Assembly (NCBI GenBank): GCA_948146395.1
Contig: OX411558.1
Span: 33,589,350 to 33,653,349, forward strand
Reading direction: 5' to 3'
From: Fragum whitleyi
Lineage: Eukaryota > Mollusca > Bivalvia > Cardiida > Cardiidae
Length of the DNA: 64,000 nt
Position numbers and translations under genes: made by a program. The stretch's first letter is position 1, and every line of letters begins with the position of its first letter. The notes beneath the pieces were generated by a model. That model saw only the letters and a program-made list of their open reading frames with translations, did not search any database and was not told the DNA's origin. This document shows, one piece after another, positions 57,285 to 64,000 of this stretch.

Positions 57285-57762
57285 AGAATGAGCCCGGAGA
57301 GAGCCCAAAATTGACCCAATGGGCTTGGCATTAACAAACTATATAAAGGTCCATTATATGATGATACATACCAAATATGAAATCTGTCTGGCTTTTGGTT
57401 TAAGATAAGATTTTAAAAAATCATGTTTCTTTGTTTCTATGTAAAGTAGGATGTGCTAGGCCGGAAGCCAAACTTGAAACCAGGAGCATAATTGGAACAC
57501 ACTTGATAAAAGTCCACTAGATGCTTGTACCCCAGTATATACCAAATATGAAAGCTGTCTGTCTTCTTATTTCAGAGATTGTTTTTTTCAAAGATTTTCC
57601 AATTTCATTCTATAGCCGTGACAATCACAGTTTAAGGTGGATTTCCATTAATTGAACAACTTCGGTAGAGCTGCCAAGATTCATTAAGATTGGCTTACTG
57701 GTTTAGAAGAAGAAGAACGAAATTGTAAACGACGGACGAAAGAAGCCGTCAAGTGAGCTAAA
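57285..57762 (-). mobile_element. AGCTCAC-type tandem-repeat MITE, old reverse copy
   Basis: Reverse-sense units (AAAGGTCCATTATATGATGA, ACATACCAAATATGAAATCT and AAAGTCCACTAGATGCTTGT) and the terminal GACGGACGAAAGAAGCCGTC followed by AAGTGAGCTAAA. About two units, strongly diverged from the 33 kb copy. Confidence 0.6.
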
Positions 57763-57867
57763 AATGTAATGATGTAGTTATTGTTATGGAAAACCACTTT
57801 CACCACTGTCCTACATAGCTTCTATGGTTTAAATACAATGTCTGACACCTGCGTTAGGGAAGATCTT

Positions 57868-57960
57868 CTTTGGCTCAGTGGTTAGCGCATTGGACTTGAA
57901 AACTACTAGTATTTATTTGGATATTATTTATCCGCGTGGGTTCGAAACTGGCTCACGTTG
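57868..57960 (+). mobile_element. Degenerate tRNA-derived SINE head
   Basis: A box TGGCTCAGTGGTTAGCGC (57871-57888) and B box GGTTCGAAAC (57939-57948), the anticodon region being disturbed by an AT-rich insertion. No functional cloverleaf. The downstream body is not assigned. Confidence 0.5.
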
Positions 57961-57964
57961 GTTA

Positions 57965-60900
57965 TTTTCAGATATGCTTAAGTTGCGGACAGTTGGTTTG
58001 TAAGATCACCAAATTTCGGTCTTCGGCAACCTGATTTAAAAATAGTTATAGCCTTTGAGTAAAATTTCTCCTCAGAATGTCGCAAAGAACGAGCTGTCTG
58101 TTGATAGCCATAGTCGTATCTATTATTGTAGTGTAGAATACCTCTTCGTATGCCAATTTGATATCTGTAAATTCTTATTTTTCTCTAATTCACGTTGTTT
58201 GTGGAGCGGTCAGACAACACAATCAGCACCTTTTAGTCCGCACGTGCTATTAAGTATTGAATTAAATGATGCATTTTCAAGAGTCCAGGATAAACGTAAA
58301 CATGTACATTATTGCAGACTACTTGCGAGAAACGCACTTCAACATCGGTACATTTTTTAATCTCTATTTAAGATCGTTGTTCAAACTAATAGGTCTTGCT
58401 TATATCGTAAATCGTAGTATAAACGCAATAGACGATGAGGCTTGTCGGCGTGGCTCAGTAAAAGCACGGTCTAGACGCCGTGTTGACCCTAATCAGTCAA
58501 AGTTGTTTTTTCAGGTCATGGTTTAATCCGCAAGGTCGTCGAAAGATAGTAACTTACCATCGGTATCTGTCTTTTATCAGATTCATTTGTCGCGCCGATA
58601 CCTAATTCATTTTCCTCAATTGATGGTTTAAAGCAAGTTTTATGGTCATTATTAATGGCGTTTCAGACTCAAAATAACTTAATAATTTAATTACATCAAA
58701 GCAATGAATCAGTTTATGTAATATATACCGCATATCTATCATACAATATCAAACAAATTCCTTCTCCATCATTTAACTTAGTTTTAGCATATATGTTAAG
58801 TATTCAAAATCATTGAACACTAATTGTATGAAATCGTTAATAAATTCAAGGTTGAATGAAACTCTGGAAAGGAGTATTACTTTTATATATCTAGATCAAT
58901 TCTTTTTTTATTTCATATATAAAATAATAGTTTGACAGTAAAAAGGGAGTGAAGTGTGTTGGTGGGATAGAGATATATGCAAGATGTACACAAAAAGGTT
59001 CCATAGTTTCATAGTACATATAGCCTCTGTGCTCGTAGTGGATAACGAGAGTATAAAATCACAATAACAATTATTATCGGAAATTTTCTGTTTTTTCACC
59101 TGGTTCTTTTTTACCACAGTCTCATCACTTAATTGTGTTCAAGTTGTAAACAAACAAATAACGGAAGATTTTAAAACGAGTGGGAGGGATTATTTCATGG
59201 AGTTAATTGCAACTCCTATCCTTATATGGTTCTATAAACAATTTTAATGTGTCCATAGTAACTACTTTGTTTATTATAAAACGGAAAGACCAAGGTCCAG
59301 GGAGATTCATAATATCACAATTGTCTATTGCAAAATAGTGCACAGGAGATCAACAAGTGAACGTTTATGTAATTTCGTAAGAAAAAAACAACTGACATGT
59401 TCACACTTTTGAAAAATCGCGTTTTAAGTTTTAGGATACTGGAACAAATAAGGGTATTATTAGCCCCATAACATTACTGCCCATGCTGCTAGATATATCA
59501 AAGTTCTAACATAAATTTCAAAATGATGATACAAATTTTAGGATATTTATTTTTGTTTCATTTTTCAAGGATCCTACCAACGCATTTTGAAATTGAACTC
59601 CCTATGAAAATATGGAAGAACTGACAAGCAATGTATTAATTGTCGATTAACTTTATTTCACGTGGTATCTCCCTTTTGTACATGAGTGAATAATTAATTT
59701 AAAGGCAAAGTAATGTCGGAATATAAAAATAAAATAGTATCAAAGGTATAAAATGACTTTATCAGCTTAATGGTTTGATTATCAAATACAGTGCCAATAT
59801 TACTAGATGACTAAAATGTTTCATTGGTCGAAATGGGTAAGACCGTACCAAATATAAGTTAGCCGATGTGCTCATGGAGAGTTCAGATATCTACGTTTAA
59901 AAACTTTCATGATATTAGTAAATTCTATGATATTCTTAATTAAATTTTCATACTCTTCAAATGTCGAGGTCGAAGTTGAAATGCAGCTTATCCTAAGAAT
60001 TTCGCCAAAATTTATGAATGTATTTCTGTTTGTTTTCTACAATTACTCTCCGTTATGAGTGGTTTAAATTTAAAATGATGATCAAAATTAATTTTGCAGA
60101 CACAACAGCGGTCTGACGATCTGTTGTTGTTGTTTTTTCTTATCAATAATAATTCATTTCGTTTATGGTCCATTTAAATGGAAGTTTTTTTTATCTTTCT
60201 AGAAAAAATACTATTGCTATTTTCTCTGATTTTCACATTTTCACATTGTCCAAATTACATTCGGTATAATGTTGAAATTTAGATACTTTGTATGCGCTAA
60301 ATTTGACTCGAGCCCGAGTTTAAATCATTTATTGGACGACTTTGGTGTACCTGTGTCGTCTTTTTTTCTTGTTTTGTAATAAGGTGTCTTTTTATGGGAT
60401 GGTCTATTTTCCAAAAAAAGTTGTCTTTTGGAAAAAAAAATCTTTACTTAACAAGTTACCAACTTGCCAACGATAGCATTTTTGCACAAATGTTAGTCAC
60501 ATGGTACCTAATTGCAATAGGAAACGTCATGTTTCTTTGTGGTGCCCTTTGACATGACCTTATATTGTAGGCGATAATAGACTTAGAACTCCAAAAATCC
60601 TTGACAACAACGTTGACACAAAGACAAGTTATTTCATACAACAAATTATTTTTTCTCAAATTGTCGGTTGGTTCTTTTGACACAAATAAGCGGTTAGATG
60701 CATTACCAAAATTGTAATGATTTTTATATACAATGAATTTATTTCATTTGCATATTCATTATCACATTTGTTACTCAGTCAAAGGAAATTAAAGTTGATA
60801 AGAAGGGAAAAAAAGAAAAAGCTACGACGACAAATCAAGAAACACATGTGTGTTTGTTTTGTTTAGTTTGGTTTGAATATAACATCGTTTGTATTTTAAC

Positions 60901-61140
60901 ATAATTTATAGTCTCTTGTAATTCTTATAAAGATTGGTCGTATACTTCTGGTAAATAAGTACTTATGCTCTGTAACTATGTACAGTTGTTTGTATATGGA
61001 TGAAACTTGAATGAACTATGCTAAACAACAAAAATAACGCATCACCTTTCAATGACAAATAAGTCTGCCACGAAATTCACTGATTTTTTTTTGAAGACAT
61101 TACTTGATTTTGGCCGGCCACTAGGTAAACAATTGTGGTA
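57965..61140. other. Intergenic sequence, nothing recognised
   Basis: AT-rich; frames at 58055-58526 and elsewhere lack recognisable motifs. No clear repeat ends or RNA genes seen in this 3 kb. Confidence 0.3.
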
Positions 61141-61455
61141 AAAAATATTCTTTAGCCCATACTCACCTGAGCAGATACACTTGAATATGATAAACATGTT
61201 TTCTTCTCGTGCAGCAGGTCGAATGCATCGTACAAAACTATAAGTATAAAACTAAAGTTTGTCGAGTAATACAAAAGTAACAAGTAACAAAAAAAAACGT
61301 GAAAAAAAAATATAATCAGATAAAGCCAAGTCTTCAAGTTTGCTGATAGCGAAAAATTGAATTTCGGAACGACATTCCGCATAGTCATATTGAACTGATT
61401 CATTTACGTGATTAAAATCAATGACACTTGCACCTACCATGAGGGGTCATAACTC

Positions 61456-62425
61456 GAACAGTCGAAACGTCGATAATAACAACTACCGGTGCCGAACTTA
61501 TGATGCTGACAAGATGGGGACGGATTGCGATGTGTTATGACCGGAAAGTCTTGAACAGTCGAAACGTCGATAATAACAACTACCGGTGCCGAACTTATGA
61601 TGCTGACAAGATGGGGACAGATTGCAATGTGTTATGACCGGAAAGTCTTGAACAGTCGAAACGTCGATAATAACAACTACCGGTGCCGAACTTTTGATGC
61701 TGACAAGATGGGGACAGATTGCGATGTGTTATGACCGGAAAGTCTTGAACAGTCGAAACGTCGATAATAACAACTACCGGTGCCGAACTTATGATGCTGA
61801 CAAGATGGGGACGGATTGCAATGTGTTATGACCGGAAAGTCTTGAACAGTCGAAACGTCGATAATAACAACTACCGGTGCCGAACTTATGATGCTGACAA
61901 GATGGGGACGGATTGCAATGTGTTATGACCGGAAAGTCTTGAACAGTCGAAACGTCGATAATAACAACTACCGGTGCCGAACTTTTGATGCTGACAAGAT
62001 GGGGACAGATTGCAATGTGTTATGACCGGAAAGTCTTGAACAGTCGAAACGTCGATAATAACAACTACCGGTGCCGAACTTTTGATGCTGACAAGATGGG
62101 GACGGATTGCAATGTGTTATGACCGGAAAGTCTTGAACAGTCGAAACGTCGATAATAACAACTACCGGTGCCGAACTTATGATGCTGACAAGATGGGGAC
62201 GGATTGCAATGTGTTATGACCGGAAAGTCTTGAACAGTCGAAACGTCGATAATAACAACTACCGGTGCCGAACTTTTGATGCTGACAAGATGGGGACAGA
62301 TTGCAATGTGTTATGACCGGAAAGTCTTGAACAGTCGAAACGTCGATAATAACAACTACCGGTGCCGAACTTTTGATGCTGACAAGATGGGGACGGATTG
62401 CGATGTGTTATGACCGGAAAGTCTT
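61456..62425. repeat. 10 x 97 bp satellite array
   Basis: Ten head-to-tail units of exactly 97 bp (start GAACAGTCGAAACGTCGATA at 61456, 61553, 61650, 61747, 61844, 61941, 62038, 62135, 62232 and 62329). Units differ only at three sites: A/T in GAACTT(A/T)TGATG, G/A in GGGAC(G/A)GATT, and G/A in TTGC(G/A)ATG. The last unit changes from GTCTTGAACAG to GTCTTTCAG at its end. The unit contains ACCGGT and CGAAACGTCG. No coding function proposed. Confidence 0.97.
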
Positions 62426-62429
62426 TCAG

Positions 62430-62515
62430 GTTATCGTGGACTGGTGATGGCAGTGAACCACAAAGATGATGTATCTGGGCCGTTGGTCGACTCTTTCATA
62501 CGCAAAAGCCAAAGG
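62430..62515 (+). CDS. Candidate internal coding exon of an unknown gene
   Basis: An 86 nt open segment lies between an acceptor-like GTCTTTCAG|G and a donor-like AAAGG|GTAAGA. In the frame needing one preceding base it reads GYRGLVMAVNHKDDVSGPLV, then DSFIRKSQR, with a composition more like real protein than chance frames nearby. I do not recognise the family. No partner exon was found. The acceptor is made by the end of the satellite array, which argues for caution. Confidence 0.3.
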
Positions 62516-62699
62516 GTAAGACCTGTAAGTAAATCATTGTTATGGTCTATTCATATTTCATTTTGCATTGAATTAGCGAATACCTTCTTAAAGTTAGACC
62601 AACGCCTTCTCTTTTCCTTAATTGAAACTCGAGCATATCTTCAATGGGTATTTCTACGGTGTCACTCCTTTTCTCACACATTATTAATCGATTAACGTT

Positions 62700-63500
62700 T
62701 ATTCTGGTATAAACACTCTTCCAAATTTTAATTACGGAAAAAAGTTATTTTAAAAATATTAGGTGATACGTTATTGTTGTTGTTCAGTATATTTGACCTG
62801 TGAAAGGCTGAATTTTCGTAAGCATCTCTTCATTTATTAGGTGAAGTTTCTATAAACCAATGTTTGCAAACGAACACAAAGCTTTACGAGAAGCGCTGCA
62901 TGGTATAATGGCAAATGTAGACTAGGCTTACATTCCTAATTGTCCTAATATCGGAGTGATTTTTATAAAATGACCTACGTCGAGGAATTAAAATAGCAAC
63001 GTTAAATTTTTGATATGACACGGGCCTATTACATTAGTTTAATAACTTTAAATATAAGCTAAGACCATACAGCTACGTACTTTGTTATCATGAAAATGAC
63101 GTCATAATGCATGTAATGGCGTCATTTTAAAGGCGTTATATACAGGTACTTTGCGAAAATTTAACCATGGTTTTAAAAAACTTCGTCGTTTTATCGTCAT
63201 AGTTTCGGGCCTATAAATATAATGCAAAATATACATATAAACACAGAGATGCTTAACATCGTCATTTAAAACCTAAAATCTCGACAAAGCGTATTTTTAT
63301 CTGTTAACAGACGACTTGTTTAATAAATTCGGTTTTTGCATTACTACTCAATTAAAATCCTACATTTTTTTATATATATTCTTGTTTTATTTCCAAGATA
63401 CACACCTTTCGTCGAAAAAGGATAGTACAGCGGGCATAAACGTGCATCCGACATTTCTTTAATGGCGGTGAATGCCTCACACCTTGAATCTTTGGCCCAC
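62700..63500. other. Upstream sequence with CRE-like words
   Basis: No gene recognised. TGACGTCA is present at 63097-63104, inside an inverted pair AAAATGACG...CGTCATTTT (63094-63129). Confidence 0.35.
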
Positions 63501-63515
63501 GCGATCGATTTGGTC

Positions 63516-63524
63516 TATAAAAGG
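63516..63524 (+). promoter_or_regulatory. TATA box (TATAAAAGG), candidate promoter
   Basis: A perfect TATA consensus in CTATAAAAGGAAAC. A start site would be expected at about 63545-63550. CRE-like sites lie downstream: TTACGTCA (63637-63644) and TGACGTCA (63652-63659). No coding exon follows inside the window, so the target gene is unknown. Confidence 0.35.
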
Positions 63525-63954
63525 AAACAACCATAACGGTTTTCAATATAATAACTCAGCTGTTACTGCCTGTCTACAATCAACAACAGTTTTATCTCAA
63601 AACAAAATCGATTGTCGTGAGAGAGTCGTCCACCATTACGTCACATGACCATGACGTCATCCTGAAAGAGCGAAATACGTAATCGACAATGTAACCCTAC
63701 GCCGTACAGAGTAACGAAAACCAAATTTCGGCATGAAAAATGAAAAGCTTTTTAGTCTATTTAACAATTCTTCATATTTCTATTTAAAAAATGATAGGAA
63801 ATATTTACCGGATGACCATGTCATAAGACTTGTATAATTTTCAATTTTAAAATAACTGCGTGTTCGTATTGGAAAATTGAGACTGATAGACTATGCGGTT
63901 GTCACAAGGTGTCGCTCATGTCATTGGAACATCGATGGGCAATCCCAGATAAGC

Positions 63955-63963
63955 TATAAATAG
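63955..63963 (+). promoter_or_regulatory. TATA box (TATAAATAG) near the right edge
   Basis: CTATAAATAGCACG matches the TATA consensus. A start would fall about 63985-63995, 5-15 bases from the window end. The CRE-like TGACGTCA at 63652 lies about 300 bases upstream. Whether a gene follows cannot be seen here. Confidence 0.35.
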
Positions 63964-64000
63964 CACGAATCAAAGTAATTACATGGAAAAACTGCTGGAG

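Noticed and set aside
58055..58526. Overlapping frames of 101 and 86 codons as exons
   Set aside because: No recognised domain and no convincing pair of splice sites.
61456..62425. CRISPR-like regular repeat
   Set aside because: Units are contiguous 97 bp copies with no unique spacers, and the genome is animal. It is a satellite.

Overview
The window is animal nuclear DNA, most likely from a bivalve mollusc. It is AT-rich, has long introns, and is dense with mollusc-type short repeats: tRNA-derived SINEs ending in (ATCA)n tails, hairpin MITEs, and MITE-like elements with internal tandem units of about 150-175 bp. The bivalve assignment is an inference from the repeat style and from the protein sequence of the one clear gene. 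No prokaryotic, organellar or viral gene was seen.

The centre of the window is a complete, apparently functional beta-catenin (armadillo/CTNNB1) gene on the + strand. Thirteen coding exons (14026-28990) join in frame into 825 codons. They carry the phosphodegron, the alpha-catenin-binding segment, the armadillo repeats and a C-terminal WFDTDL. A promoter-like stretch with CCAAT, NRF1-like and YY1-like motifs and a strong splice donor near 2815-3023 is a good candidate for the promoter and non-coding exon 1, which would give an 11 kb first intron. The 3' UTR probably runs to about 31055.

Everything else is mainly repeats. Region 1-2080 is a decayed CR1/Jockey-type LINE. Region 3.4-4.7 kb is a palindromic element holding two younger insertions, next to a second LINE 3' end. 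Regions 6.4-11.5 kb and 31-37.4 kb are rich in tandem-unit MITEs and SINEs. An inverted pair of an unnamed repeat (about 32.23-33.0 and 38.3-39.35 kb) has a SINE in one copy, and a second palindromic element lies at 40.8-41.8 kb. A Tx1/L1-type LINE ORF2 of 1254 codons without a break lies at 49734-53498. It is followed by a 230 bp CTAT microsatellite, a 40 bp minisatellite, old MITE and SINE copies, and a very uniform 10 x 97 bp satellite at 61456-62425. A possible coding exon abuts the satellite, and two TATA boxes with CRE motifs lie in the last kilobase, so another gene may begin near or beyond the right edge.

No new multi-gene system was found. The most notable points are an intron that splits the beta-catenin phosphodegron, a SINE that has duplicated the polypyrimidine tract of exon 8, two transposons that begin exactly 18 bases after beta-catenin splice donors, and the higher-order pattern in the 97 bp satellite.
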